Both the position numbers and the translations under genes were made by a program. Below are positions 1 through 11,465 of a stretch of 64,000 nucleotides of DNA, in pieces. Under the pieces are notes generated by a model. It did no database searches, had not been told where the DNA came from, and was given only the letters and a program-made list of their open reading frames with translations. The DNA lies in the NCBI RefSeq assembly GCF_000764305.2, contig NW_025939499.1, positions 1-64,000 of the forward strand. The letters run 5' to 3'. The stretch's first letter is position 1; each line of letters starts with the position of its first letter. This stretch comes from Hyalella azteca. Its lineage: Eukaryota; Arthropoda; Malacostraca; Amphipoda; Hyalellidae.

Positions 1-138
1 CAGTAGAAGAAGAGTATTTAGCAGGCAACTCCGAGGATTGGTTAGATGAAAAAGTTGATCTTGAGAGATCTGGTCTCACTCCTGATTTGCGTTCTTCCTT
101 CAAGGCTTTGATGTCACGTTTGATGCACTTCAAAATAT
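1..138 (-). CDS. second coding exon (partial) of a minus-strand gene, HYLS1-like, tentative
   Basis: On the minus strand an acceptor with a pyrimidine-rich tract (ttcactttccag, AG at 140-139) opens an exon that stays in frame to the window edge. It joins the exon ending at 1137 in phase 1, completing an Asp codon. The encoded stretch begins DILKCIKRDIKALKEER, a charged helix, followed by a Ser-rich tail still open at position 1. Together the two exons give a short N-terminal box (LGYEQVPPHIITTF then RRD and a helix) that reminds me of the N-terminal segment of centriolar HYLS1 proteins. That identity is from memory and weak; the exon pair itself is better supported. An antisense frame at 3-149 is also open and should be treated as its shadow. 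Confidence 0.55.
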
Positions 139-420
139 CTGGAAAGTGAACAATTAGTACCGGTATCAATATAAAGATATCAAAATCCTGCACAGCACAA
201 ACTAACAATTGTTTCTTAGAGTGATAATAAATAATTGGTCAAGTCATACTTTTAATTCAAAAGCCAAAATGAAATAAAAGATATACTCTCACAAAAAAAT
301 CCATATTTAGTTAAGAAACAAGCATATAGCACATCATTAACTCTTTATTATGCTTTCTATTGAGCACAAAAATGAGACATAACAGCTCAGCAGCAAATGC
401 CTTGCAGGGGCATGCCTGAC

Positions 421-522
421 AGGGCATTATAGCCCTGTATAGGCTATTATAGCCCTGTATAGGCTATTATAGCCCTGTATAGGCTATTATAGCCCTGTAT
501 AGGCTATTATAGCCCTGTATAG
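421..522. repeat. 20-bp tandem repeat, about 5 units
   Basis: The unit aggctattatagccctgtat repeats nearly perfectly five times. The first copy differs slightly and the last decays into agctgtaatattatag. It lies in the intron between the two minus-strand exons. Confidence 0.95.
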
Positions 523-1136
523 CTGTAATATTATAGCCCACACCCAAACTGAAGGAGGGCGCTTTTATGGCAGCAAGTGCAATTTATTATTGGGTAACTT
601 ACCTGCAAAGGCTTGATTGAGGCTTTTGTGGAAGATATACGTAATAAACACATAACAACATAAGGAGAATGAGAGGAACTGATGTATTAAAATTTTACCA
701 AAATGCAAGCACAGTGAGAATATACATATATATAATTCTAAATGAGCTTATCAACTCAAGCAAAACTTGCTTTTCCAAATTTCTCTAATGAAACAAATGG
801 AACTTTTAAATTAATACATGCTAGACAAAGAAGATGAGGACAATATGTAGGTATGTACATAGAAGAGATGAGTAAAAGTAAAAATGTAATGTTTTCTTAC
901 TAAAAGCAGAATAATTTCAAAATAAAATCTCATTTCAAATTTACAATTTAAAGCACCTGAAAAAATGGTACCAGCCCTCTCCTACCTCAGGGACTGGTTA
1001 AATTGACTATTGAGGTTTTCTGTCCAGATTGCAGCCAAGGAACGAAAGTTCGTTGCTGTTTTTTGAGCACAGTACGCAAAAGAAAACGATATAACTCCTG
1101 AATATAATTGAATTATGCAGTTAAAGATGACCTCAC

Positions 1137-1239
1137 CTCTCCTGAAGGTGGTGATGATGTGTGGTGGCACCTGCTCATATCCTAGCCGCTGCAGCTCTTC
1201 CCGAACCTCTTCTTCAGATATCCGCAGGCGGTAAGGCAT
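1137..1239 (-). CDS. first visible coding exon of the minus-strand gene
   Basis: The exon begins MPYRLRISEEEVREELQRLG and runs 34 codons plus one base to a good donor (AGAG|GTGAGG, intron starting at 1136). The ATG at 1239-1237 is a plausible start. An upstream acceptor-like AG at 1242-1241 means an earlier exon is also possible, though its pyrimidine tract is poor. The composition (acidic helix, then LGY..VPPHII..F) is protein-like and differs from the surrounding AT-rich DNA. The intron to the next exon is about 1 kb and holds a 20-bp minisatellite. Family assignment to HYLS1 (centriole/ciliogenesis) is a tentative inference. Confidence 0.55.
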
Positions 1240-1714
1240 CCTACACACTTTTGTGTGCATCAACAGAAGCAATAACACAATATAAACTGCTACAATTAGC
1301 CTATTCTAGAATATCATCAAACAGATTCTACACAAAATGTATGAGGAGAATAAGGCACATGATAGCACTGTTCTGGGGGGAGAAAATTTTCAACATTACT
1401 TAACATACTCCACTAATAAAACATTTTTCTTTCTTTACAAATTACAAATATAAACAATAGTTTAAAATTTCAAAAATGCATATAAATTAGGTCATCATAC
1501 TTCAATGTGATCTCATATTAATTACGCTGCTGAAAGTATAAACTTCACTAATGATGTTCAAAGTTTTTTTTTTTTTCAAATATAACTTCTGAGCAGTGTT
1601 CAAAGTTCATTTGTGTGCGAGGGTTTCAAGTCTATAACTGTAAGTTAATAGGGGCAGGTTTTGGTATTTTCCCATAATATATTTTGTTTTAGGATATTAT
1701 ATATGTATACCATA
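1240..1714. other. no gene seen
   Basis: AT-rich sequence between the minus-strand exon and the first inverted-repeat element. No exon, tRNA or convincing promoter is visible. Confidence 0.5.
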
Positions 1715-3076
1715 TACCATAAAAGGGGGTAAATCAGACTCCCAGGTTAACTTAGACCACTTTTAATTTTTTTAACAAAAACCCCCAAAACTCAAAAACT
1801 ACCTATTTGACATAAAAAAATTTTGTCAATGGGCATTAAAGGCCTAATACTGAGGCTACATAACACAATAGAAAGATAAAAAAAATGATGCATATCTAAT
1901 AGGTTAAAAAATGAGAAATGTGACCCACGAAAAAGAGCTATTATTTAAAGCCTGTTGTAGAACCTTCTCCAATTTTATGTTTTGGTAAAATAACTCCAGG
2001 TTTTGGTGCATTGTAGTAGAACTCTTCTAGTTACATATGCAAATAAGTTAAAATTACCATAGGTACCTATATAACATATTTTATGTTTGATACACCTATT
2101 AATGTCTTTTTCTTTATGTTTCAGACTCTACAGTCTTATATATGGTAATTTTAACTTAATTTCCAAACCGGTCAATGTTACCCCGTCATGGCAGCCATTA
2201 GGTGGTCACATTTCGCCCACTGGGGGCAGCACCCCCCATTTGCAAACTATGACACTTTCCTAAAATTTGTCCTTTGCATATGTAACTAAAAGAGTTCTAC
2301 TACAATGCACCACAACCTGGAGTTATTTGGAGTTATTTTACCAAAAAATAAAATTGATTTTACCACCTGGTCAAAGAAACCCCAAGAGCTGGGGTAACAA
2401 AGACCATCACTTTTTTTAAATTACATCAAAACTATGAGAGGCAGGAGCCAGCAATTTATGGTGAGTAAAGCTAGAGTATAGACCTGTATTTTGCATGTTT
2501 CAATTTAAGTTTAACTTATCTATTGAAAAAATTGCGTCATTTTGAAAAATAAAAGTGGTCAAAGTTACCCAATTTTACGGTACACCTATTAAAGTTTTTT
2601 TTTACGTTTCAGACTCTACAGAGTCTTATATATGGTAATTTTAACTTAATATCCAAGCCGGTCAATATTACGCAATCACGACTGACATTAGGTGGTCTAA
2701 GTTCACCCATTCGGGGGCAGCGCCCCCAATTTGCAAACTATGACACTTCCCACAAATTTGTCATTTGCATATGTAACTAGAAGAGTTCTACTACAATGCA
2801 CCAAAACCTGGAGTTATTTGAAGTTATTTTACCAAAAAAATATAATTGATTTTACCACCCGGTCTAAGATACCCCAAGAGCTGGGGTAACAAAGACCATC
2901 ACTTTTTTTTGAAATTATATGAAGACTATGAGAGGCAGGAGCCAGCAATTTATGGTGAGTGAAGCTAGAGTATAGATCTGTATTTTGCATGTTTCAATTC
3001 AAGTTTAATTTAGCTAGTAAAAAAATTGCATCATTTATAAAAAAAGAAGTGGTCTAATTTACCCCATTTTATGGTA
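1715..3076. mobile_element. non-autonomous inverted-repeat element with internal duplication
   Basis: The ends are inverted copies: taccataaaagggggtaaat at 1715 and the complement of aatttaccccattttatggta at the right end, each flanked by TA. Inside, two direct copies of roughly 490 bp (about 2089-2575 and 2580-3068) share tttcagactctacag and ctactacaatgcacca segments. The segment at about 1980-2043 is the inverted counterpart of 2271-2347 and 2762-2838, so the whole can fold back. No transposase frame is visible. TA flanks suggest a Tc1/mariner-type MITE, but the family is not identified. Confidence 0.7.
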
Positions 3077-3640
3077 TGGATCATATGGATGGCTAAAAAG
3101 GGCACTTATTGCCTTCAATAATGGCCAACAGGACAAGGTGGTGTTTACCAGTTAGGGATTTTTGGGTAAACAATTATTGATAAGTCTATTCATTAGCTTT
3201 GTAATATTTGTATGGAGCAAGGTAATGAGCTAAATATTGACCATTTAACTGGCTTCAATATACAAAAACACTTCAGGAATGCAGATCTTCTAAACATTGA
3301 AGAGTCACATAACAGATACTTAGCTGATTGCACAGTGCACAGCAGTGACAGCACTATCAATAGATCTACTAGTTTTATGTCCTATAAATCTACCAGACTC
3401 TACCCTCAATACACACCGACTATTAGTGACTGAGTGACTGACTGCACTGTTCCCATTTAATTCAGACCAATAAACCAATACTAAACATAAAATGAACAAT
3501 AACCTAACAAGATGACCTAGCAAACCTCATACGACTTGAAACGAGACTTAAGTTATGAGAAAATCTAACACTGTTTGAAATAAACATGTGCACAATTCAA
3601 ATATTTTATATCAATACACTGCATTTAATTATTTTATATA
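3077..3640. other. spacer between two inverted-repeat elements
   Basis: No supported gene. Short open frames here overlap on both strands and show no protein-like composition. Confidence 0.5.
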
Positions 3641-4503
3641 TACCATCAACCGGGGCTACTTGGGGCAGTTTTGAGCGTTATTTTGTTAATAACTGTTAAT
3701 AACTTCTTATGATGAAACATTTCATAAACAAGTTTGGGCTCATTTTATAGCTCTTTGCGAGGGCTATTGAATGGCATTGTCAAAAAAATTCCATATGCTA
3801 TTTGTAAGGTAGGACACTTGGAATAAAACTTCATTTTAAAACATTTGAAGCATGCAGAGTATACTCATCCATTACTAACAGTACTCTGAAGTCCTCCTCT
3901 TTCATTGTAGATGATGTAGAGGTAGAATAAATGACATTTTCTGTGATTTTTACTTGTTTTTCCTTTATTGATATGATATTACCATAAACATTAATGACCA
4001 TCAACTGGGGTGACTTTGGTGTGTTTTTTATTTTGTTTTGCAAACGAAAACGGGGTCGTAAAGCTGGGGTCATAAACGACAGGGTCGTAAATGAGGTCAT
4101 AAACGCCAGAGTAGCCCCACCTTGCAGAAATGACTGCCATTTTTTTCTTGGAATGAGATAGGCAAAATCTGTCAATTAAGTTTTCAAGCCAACACCTGGT
4201 TGCAACTTTTGTGTAAGTAAAATTTTTTGATACGCTGAATATTTTTTTTACCACAGACCTTAGCAGAAGTAACTTTACAAAATATCGTTTTTCATCATTT
4301 TTTTCAGGAATTTTTCAAAGCTAGTGAATGTAGTATTTTTGAAATTCCTTTATACTACATAGATAAGAAAAATGTTGACGTTTATGCCACTATATTTAGT
4401 TTAGCAATATTCCAATTAGTTTTGCTACTAAACCAGTTTTACGCCATGTCGGAGGACTGTCCCAAGTTACCCCGCCCATCCCAAGTAGCCCCGGTTGATG
4501 GTA
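3641..4503. mobile_element. MITE with 24-bp perfect terminal inverted repeats
   Basis: The left end taccatcaaccggggctact (3641 on, 24 bp in all) is exactly complementary to the right end at 4480-4503. The outermost TA on each side fits a TA target duplication. A diverged internal copy of the terminus (ccatcaactggggtgacttt) lies near 4000, followed by direct repeats of gtcgtaaa/gtcataaacg at about 4050-4110. This suggests a nested or internally rearranged element. There is no intact transposase. Confidence 0.8.
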
Positions 4504-4648
4504 GTCTTATCTGTAATTGTTTTGTTTCTAGTTTTAAATTTACATATTTAAAGATTGAAATTAAATATTTTAATTAGAATACCCGTATTAGGGTGGAAAA
4601 TCTTTCTAATTGCCTAAAAGGTCAATACAATCTCAACCTGTCAATATA

Positions 4649-5486
4649 CAGGGTGGGGCAGAACTGATTGAGCAGTTTTAGGTAAAATAAAAGAGTAATG
4701 GAGGTACATAGAAGAATAAAGTTTATTTTCCCAGAGGTTAGCATAACATACCATTTAGAATACTTATGTTTTGAAAACAATATCTGGAAGATGGGGCCGT
4801 TAGCTGTAACACACTGTTGGAGTCTTTCTTGGAGAAGGGAGTAACCATGACAGTGAATTCCGATCGCTATGCTGCAATGTTGCAAAATTTCTTGCAGCCC
4901 AGGATGGAAAACATTGTTGAAAACAGGCATTGATAATATCTACTTGGCAAGCCACGACTGAATTTTTTGAGCCGTGGTTTTATGGATTTGCCAGCCGTGA
5001 TTCCATTTCTTCGTGGCCGTGATTCCAGTTTTTAGAGCCATGAATTCCATATCTCGGCCATGAAAAGCCATTTACGAGGCGCAAATTGATTTACAAAGTC
5101 CATGCACGTGTTACCCCAAATCTCTAATTTTACCCTAAAACAGCAAATAGTCAAACAGCAACAATAACATTTGTCTTTACTGTATGCTGAACTTGTGTTA
5201 ATGCAGTCTGACTGTCTGACATGGCCGCAACTAGGCGCGATCTTCAAGAAAACGTTTAGGTTGACTTGTTTACATTATGATGATTATGTTTTGCAGGATA
5301 TTTTGGCGGGAATGGTAAACTGTGATGCAGCTAACAGACACCATCTTCCTGATATTGTTTTTAAAACATAAGTATTTTAAATGGTATGTTATGCTAATCT
5401 TAAGGAAAATAAACTTTTTTCTTTATGTACCTCCATTACTCTTTTATTTAGCATCAAAACTGCTCAATCAGTTCTGCCCCACCCTG
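4649..5486. mobile_element. Tc1/mariner-type element with about 150-bp inverted repeats
   Basis: The termini read cagggtggggcagaactgat and its complement, and both are flanked by tata. The inverted repeats extend about 150 bp (4649-4797 against 5338-5486) with scattered mismatches. The right-hand interior (about 5090-5240) resembles sequence in the fold-back element near 9250 and 9700, including tgcacgtgttaccccaaat and aatgcagtctgac, so it is itself a mosaic. A transposase relic lies at 4832-4933. Confidence 0.8.
4832..4933 (+). pseudogene. transposase relic (mariner-like)
   Basis: A 33-codon frame reads EKGVTMTVNSDRYAAMLQNF and continues LQPRMENIVENRH to a stop. The V-T-V-N-S-x-R-Y-x-x-M-L-x-x-F pattern is a signature I recognise from mariner-like transposases of arthropods, just upstream of the second catalytic aspartate. 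Upstream sequence has stops and the catalytic residues are absent, so this is a fragment. Confidence 0.65.
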
Positions 5487-8140
5487 TATAAGCTAGGTAA
5501 TACATTTAAATTGTGTATTGTAATCAATATATAACAAATATTCAAATAGTTAAAGACTACTTACAGCCTTATAAGAATTAGCTAAGCTGCTAGCTATGTA
5601 CAATGTACGGTTTTTGCAACACTTGATGCCTCTGTACCAAAAACATTCAATTTATTGGAATGGGCCCCTAATACACACTAAAGCCTTAAGGCAACAAATT
5701 TATATACCAATTTTTCATTCATTTTCATAGTACATTTATACTAAACCATGAATAACAATACCTCAATATAAATTAAAGACTGCCACTCAATTCTCAATAT
5801 ACCTATTTAAATACATGAAAAAACTGAAAAAAAATCAACAAAATAAAAAAAATTTAACAAAAATCATGATTTTTTTATAAAAAAATCAAGTGATTTAATC
5901 ACATAACACATTGCCAACCCTGGTTATGCGGGAGCGGGACCTTGTCTACAGTGTTATATAAAATGATGTTGAAATCCTTTTTTGGATTTATATATATACT
6001 CGCTCCTTCAAATTAGATAATGCTAGCAGTCAACACTGACGTCATGAATGTTTACATATGTTCTAACTAACCATATGGTAGCACGTAAGCACTGTTTATG
6101 TTTTAAAACATGATAGGCGGTCAGAATTTGTTACCGAGAAAGTCATCAATTGACATTAATTGACTGATATGGTGATAACGTAATGTACGTATATCAATTT
6201 ATCTAGCTTAATTTGAATTATTTTGATGATGATGATGTGATAATTTTTAGAGACAAAATGTGATGTTTAATTTAAAATTTAGCATGGCTAAAAATGTTGG
6301 AATCAACAGGCTAATTTTTATAACTAACGTCGATGCAAGTCTCTGAATCGTGTGACGAGATTGTATACTGTATATGCGACTTGGATACAAGGTTAAATTT
6401 GCTCCTGAACCAATTGTTCATTTAATTATGATCGTCATTCCTAATCACTGAAGCTTTTAATGAACTTTGAGAATGTTCATTTAGCCTACTCTGTTCAATT
6501 GTTGATATGTCAAAAGCGAATGATGATTTACGTAAAAACGAAATCACATAAACGCTGTCATATAAATTGCATCATTTAAAATCAGTATTTAATTCATGAA
6601 ACGTCCATATAAACGTGAATAAATTACACGTGATTAACGGTAATATAAAGAACAGAGCATATTTTAAAAGCTCTTGTTGTACCAGTGGTACTTTACAGCG
6701 TGCATGTCAAGCTCCACACTCAGGATGATGTATGTTTTCAGTGAATTTTCCCGCGCATTTTCACTTTTTTTAAGCTATTGCTGTGCACAGTTGGCGCAAT
6801 GTAATGAAAATTGATTCTCTTCGCGCACGTGTTTGTGCAATCCCGGCCATCAATTCTACGTCGCGCTGCCGCGCACGAGCAGTTTGTGGAGGAACAGACG
6901 TAATACTCACATTACTCAGTACAGTATGCCTTTAATTATCTTTCAATAATATATGATTTTTCTTGATACGGAAATTTGGTGAATGAGAAATCTAGAACTT
7001 TATTTTACTTTTAGTAGAAATTTTCTCCAAAGTCATATGGCAAACCCTGAACACCGTCTGTTTACATTTCATATGTATAATAGCCGCAGTTTACGATTAC
7101 CATACGTTCCGCATCTGACAAGCGGAAGAGTCAGAAGTAACCCGGACATGTCTTACATTTTATTATTGTCAGTTCGACTCGCAGTTCGAGACCGCAAAAT
7201 GCTGTGAATGTTCTGCGATGTTAAGAATCGGCGACAGGCCCACGGCCTAATAAATGCTGAAACCGCTATTATTATTATTATAGTGTAGAGTGTAGACGAG
7301 CTTCCCAGTCCCACCTTTTGTCCTTTATACTAGTTTATTAGATCTGATCAAAGGATCAGCAGTCAGTATGGACCAAGAAACGAGTGTCGAGTACTACCAG
7401 CCTACCAGTACTAGGCACAACAAAATCGGCAACAGGCTGTGGAAGCCTAACATCTGATGCCGAGATCGCTATGCTATGCTTAGGCCTTAGTATGCTATAC
7501 TAGCTATAGTATAGCCTAGGTACCTATTCAAATTGACTGAGTCTGCGACTGCCTCATCAGTCGATCCAGATGAATGACTGTTGTTTTTTTTACGTATCCC
7601 CTTCCCCATCTTTCTAAGCTAAGTGAAAGGAACCTAAAAACTATGGAATCAGATAACAACTTGACTAGTTCAAGAGAGCAACTCATGCACGTCCGACCTC
7701 CTCGTACCTATCCCGATTACATCGAGAGTGCAGTCTTGAGTCTTTTTTTTTTTTTTTAGTTATTCTTATAGGAGCACTGGAAACTAGTCCATAAAGCCCC
7801 TTGCCTAAACTGGCTTTAATTGATACCTAACAGTCTATCAGCTCTGAAAGTGAAAATCTGAAACAAAGAGAGAACACACATGAAAAAAAAAAACAAGACA
7901 AATAATAAGGATAAAATGGACAAAATTAATAAAATAAATATTAAGTTTAATTACAGAAAACAAAGAAAATTAAAAGAAACAAATAAGTACAATAGATTAA
8001 TAAAAAAAAATAATAAAAATGAAATAACATAAAGAAAAATGAAATAAAATATAAATACAAATTAAGAAATACAAAAAATAATAATAATAAAACATTTTTG
8101 AACAAAAGGACAATAAAATATAAAATGCAATAACGTAACA
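5487..8140. other. non-coding stretch, no gene seen
   Basis: AT-rich sequence with a slightly GC-richer patch near 6740-6900. At about 7215-7285 a ctaataaatgctg followed by att trinucleotides looks like the 3' tail of a retroposed element (SINE-like), but no head with pol III boxes could be recognised. The poly-A/T-rich stretch 7880-8100 is low complexity. Confidence 0.4.
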
Positions 8141-8227
8141 TAGCGTAGATGGCGAACCCGTTGAAGAGAACAAGACATGGCAGAGCCGTGAAGCATATCT
8201 ATATACACCTGCATCTTTATCTATACA

Positions 8228-8790
8228 TCATATCATATCTATATACACATGGGCCTCCTCAGAGAGGCGGCCCAACAACCAATTCAACTTGTGCATGAAA
8301 AAAAAAGANATAAGATTCTTGCTAAACCCGGCAATGCCTGCTCTGCCAAAAGGTGAGTCCGCTAGGGCCTTGCTCAGAGTCAAATCATTTGAGAAAAATT
8401 TGTCTACTGGATGGGTATCTGCAATTGGCTCAATGATAATGACTTTCCCATATGGGTTAGGAGCAGTAGGTTCTGTCTCATGGATGGGTTTGAGACAGAC
8501 AGAGTCTCTAAAGTTAGTGGTAGTTTTAGTACCAGCATTTCTTTGAGCAGGAGTCAGCAGGCTCTCACCCTCAGGTACCTCAGAGTCTGAGTCAAGGTTG
8601 GTGATAGTTTTAGTGCCAGCAGTTCTTTGGGCAGGAGTCAACAGGCTCTGACCTTCAGATTCCTCTGAGTCAAGTGGGAGCTGACTAGGTCTATTGAGAC
8701 AGGCAAAACCTTCAAGGTTTCCTATTCCAGGATCACCAAGCCTATCACCAGAACTGGCCTCCTCTACATCTTCCACTTCCAGGTCTGGCA
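8228..8790 (-). pseudogene. LINE ORF1 relic, C-terminal part
   Basis: The minus-strand frame includes two copies of SLLTPAQR-x-AGTKT and then KVIIIEPIADTHPVDKFF, LTLSKALADSPFGRAGIAGF. The pattern of a basic strand, then ALA/SPFG-x-AGI, resembles the RNA-binding part of LINE ORF1 (gag-like) proteins; this is recognition from memory. It decays into a lysine/poly-A run with an ambiguous base at 8309. The N-terminal part continues at 9938-10211 beyond the fold-back insertion. No reverse transcriptase follows. Confidence 0.5.
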
Positions 8791-8802
8791 ACGGCAGTCC
8801 AC

Positions 8803-9925
8803 TGTTGCAGAGAGTGGATGAATATTGCAAGATCTTTGGCGACGCTTCAGTAGCAAAATTTACGCCTTCAGAAGATCTTGCCAACACATTTAGATTGAAA
8901 TTCTTGCATTTAATATATCTGTCAGTCTTTGGCAAACTATTTAAAAAAAGTAAGGTTTCTGGTATATTGGATGAATCAGGATGCAGTGAAGCTTGTCCGG
9001 AAGGCGGAAATCAGTTGCGATGAGTTCCGGCCAAAAAAATTTAAACATCAAGCTTATGATTACGTAGTTGCAGTCACATTACCAGGGTGCAGAAGGTGGA
9101 TGCAGCGTCGCCAATACCAATATATGGGTTTTTAAGCCCTAAGCGTCGCCGGGTAATTTTAAGATGAGTCGCCAGGTAATTTTTAATGAAAAGCCATTTA
9201 TGCTGACACTGAGTAATGAAAAACTATTTACAAGCCACGAACTTATTTTCAAGGTTGCATGCACGTGTTACCCCAAATAACTAATTTTACCCTTAAAACA
9301 GTCCGATTGTACAGCAAGTGTCAACTGAACATGTGATAATGCAGTCTGACCGCTCTAATTTGACCGCAACTACGTAGTCGTAAACTTGATGTTTGCATTT
9401 TTTGGCGGGAACTCATCGCAACTGATTTCTGGACAAACTTCACTGCATCCTGATCCATCCAACATACCAGAAACCTTACTTTTTTTAAACAGTTGGCCAA
9501 AGACTGACTAATATATTAAATGCAAGAATTTCAATATAAACGTGTCGGCAAGATCTTCTGAAGGCGTAAATTTTGCTACTGAAGCGTCACCAAAGATCTT
9601 GTAATATTCATCCACTCTCTGCAGGGTGGTCACATTAGTCTTAGAGCAGTCAGACTGCATTATCATATGTTCAGTTAATCAGTTGACACTTGCTGTACAA
9701 TCGGACTGTTTTTAGGGTAAAATTAGTTATTTGGGGTAACACGTGCATCACGCATGCAACCTTGTAAATAAGTTCGTGGCTTGTAAGTAGTTTTTCATTA
9801 CTCAGCGTATGGTAAATGGCTTTTCATTAAAAATTACCCGGCGACGCATCTTAAAATTACCAGGAAACGCTTAGGGCTTAAAAACCCATATATTGGTGAC
9901 GCTGCATCCACCCTCTGCACCCTGG
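8803..9925. mobile_element. fold-back element inserted in the LINE ORF1 relic
   Basis: There are two interleaved pairs of inverted arms. About 8808-9030 is complementary to 9405-9625 (gcaagatctttggcgacgct type sequence), and about 9085-9345 is complementary to 9650-9920 (atatatgggtttttaagccc). The order is therefore A-B-A'-B'. The insertion is flanked by near-identical 12-mers, acggcagtccac at 8791 and acggcagttcac at 9926, which look like a target-site duplication with one mismatch. The ORF1-like frame is interrupted exactly here. Confidence 0.7.
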
Positions 9926-9937
9926 ACGGCAGTTCAC

Positions 9938-10211
9938 GGTGTTCACCCTGATGGTCAGTTAATGTTGGCGTGTTGGAGGTTTTGCCGGAAATGTACATCG
10001 AACTGTTTGGCGCTGGCAATGAACCATCTCTATCAGCAATTGGCAATGATTGGCTATGTGGATCGGCCTGTGAATGATTTGGTTGTTTACGGGAGGTTTT
10101 CTGAAGCGTTGATGATGCAGTCGCAGAAGAGCCGGTGTCCCCGTCTGAATCAGACATAGACGAACTGCCCCCCTTACGCCGCTTCTGCCGACGCACCGGC
10201 ATCACTGGCAT
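9938..10211 (-). pseudogene. LINE ORF1 relic, N-terminal part
   Basis: The frame begins MPVMPVRRQKRRKGGSSSMS and continues DSDGDTGSSATASS, a basic then Ser/Asp-rich N terminus, up to the fold-back insertion. A host gene exon is an alternative. The linkage to the 8228-8790 frame rests on the shared target duplication and the same strand. Confidence 0.4.
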
Positions 10212-10940
10212 CCTTTAGATAAATAAGGAGCTTCTAGCCTCAAGCTTTTGCTCCACACACCTATCTATAATTACAATATTGAATATTAAACTATATTTAT
10301 GTGATTTATCACAGTCGGGCACAGAGCACAAAAACTTACGTCCGTCTCGGTCCGAAGTTTAAACCGGAATCCGCGTCTTGAGTCTTCAGCCTCCGACGTC
10401 GGTCTTCGCCTCTTCGGCAGTTGCTTCCGCAGTTCCGCTATTCGTAACAGCGGGTCAGCTACTCTAAACGTGGGTCAAAACCGGTCAACTTTTATTGTTA
10501 GCTCAACCGTGAGTCAGCCAGATCCCGTCTTGAAAAACTGAAGAATGCCAATTCTCTGAAATTGCAAACCAATTTGCTCGTGAATTCCGAATTACCAGAC
10601 GTAAAAATTTGGTCAGGTTCAACAATTTTGAACCAAAATACTATAATTTAAAAAATAGTTTATTTTTTAACCAATTGCATCGTGTAAACAGCACCAAAAG
10701 CCTGAAATATAATTCCTGAAATCTATGATCATCGTTTGAATACCGGCTGTTTCTTTTATCAACGTCTTTATTTTAATATTAGTCAGGTTTCAATTTTAAT
10801 GAAAGACTTGCGCTATAGGTTCTCTAGATACTCGTATTTATGTTTTCTTGTGGTTACCTACCGACACCTCTCGATCGGACACTTTTCCGGCTAGTTTAAA
10901 ATATTCAATGAACATTTAATACGTTTGTCTCAAACTAATT
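10212..10940. other. no gene seen
   Basis: Sequence upstream (on the minus strand) of the ORF1-like frame. A GC-richer patch at 10330-10520 could be its 5' untranslated region or promoter. Nothing else is recognised. Confidence 0.4.
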
Positions 10941-10944
10941 AAAA

Positions 10945-11465
10945 CTGTTCGACGAAACTTTGCACATACATCCATCAACGATGATGTTGAGGTCGCGATT
11001 ATTTTTTTTCTGTTACGCCTTCGTTTCCAATATATACGGTAATAGGGCGAGAAAAATAAGGGAAAATAAATATTTTCTAAACTGCATTAAATATTTAACA
11101 AAAATTTGCACACAAATTCCAAAACTCCTAACGGTGATGTTTAAGCTCGTGCAAAAAGTTTCAATTAAGGCTTCATTCCCGAGTTACAATGCTATAAAAA
11201 TGCATGCCATATATACAGTGAGCCCTAAATATCTCCCAAACTATTGAACGCAACTCGATGAAACTTTGCACATGCCTTCAATCTAAAGTGACCTAAAAGT
11301 GATGTATAGGAGTTTATTAATGGAGTTCATGTCTTGGATTGCGCGTATGGCCTTATATGTCTTAAACGGAGGCGAAATCGAAACAATTAAAGGTCTCGAC
11401 CTAAACAGCGGCGTCATTAGGTTTTAATTAACGCATGTTCGAAGTTTCATCGAGCTGGCATATTT
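10945..11465. repeat. putative dispersed repeat with aactttgcacat motifs
   Basis: The phrase gaaactttgcacat occurs at about 10954 and 11252. An inverted relative (cgaagtttcatcgagct) lies at about 11440. This suggests a short fold-back or SINE-like repeat. No boundaries or coding capacity can be fixed. Confidence 0.35.

Noticed and set aside
3..149. Plus-strand frame ending at a stop at 149
   Set aside because: The minus strand has a good acceptor and an in-phase partner exon; the plus frame has no splice partner.
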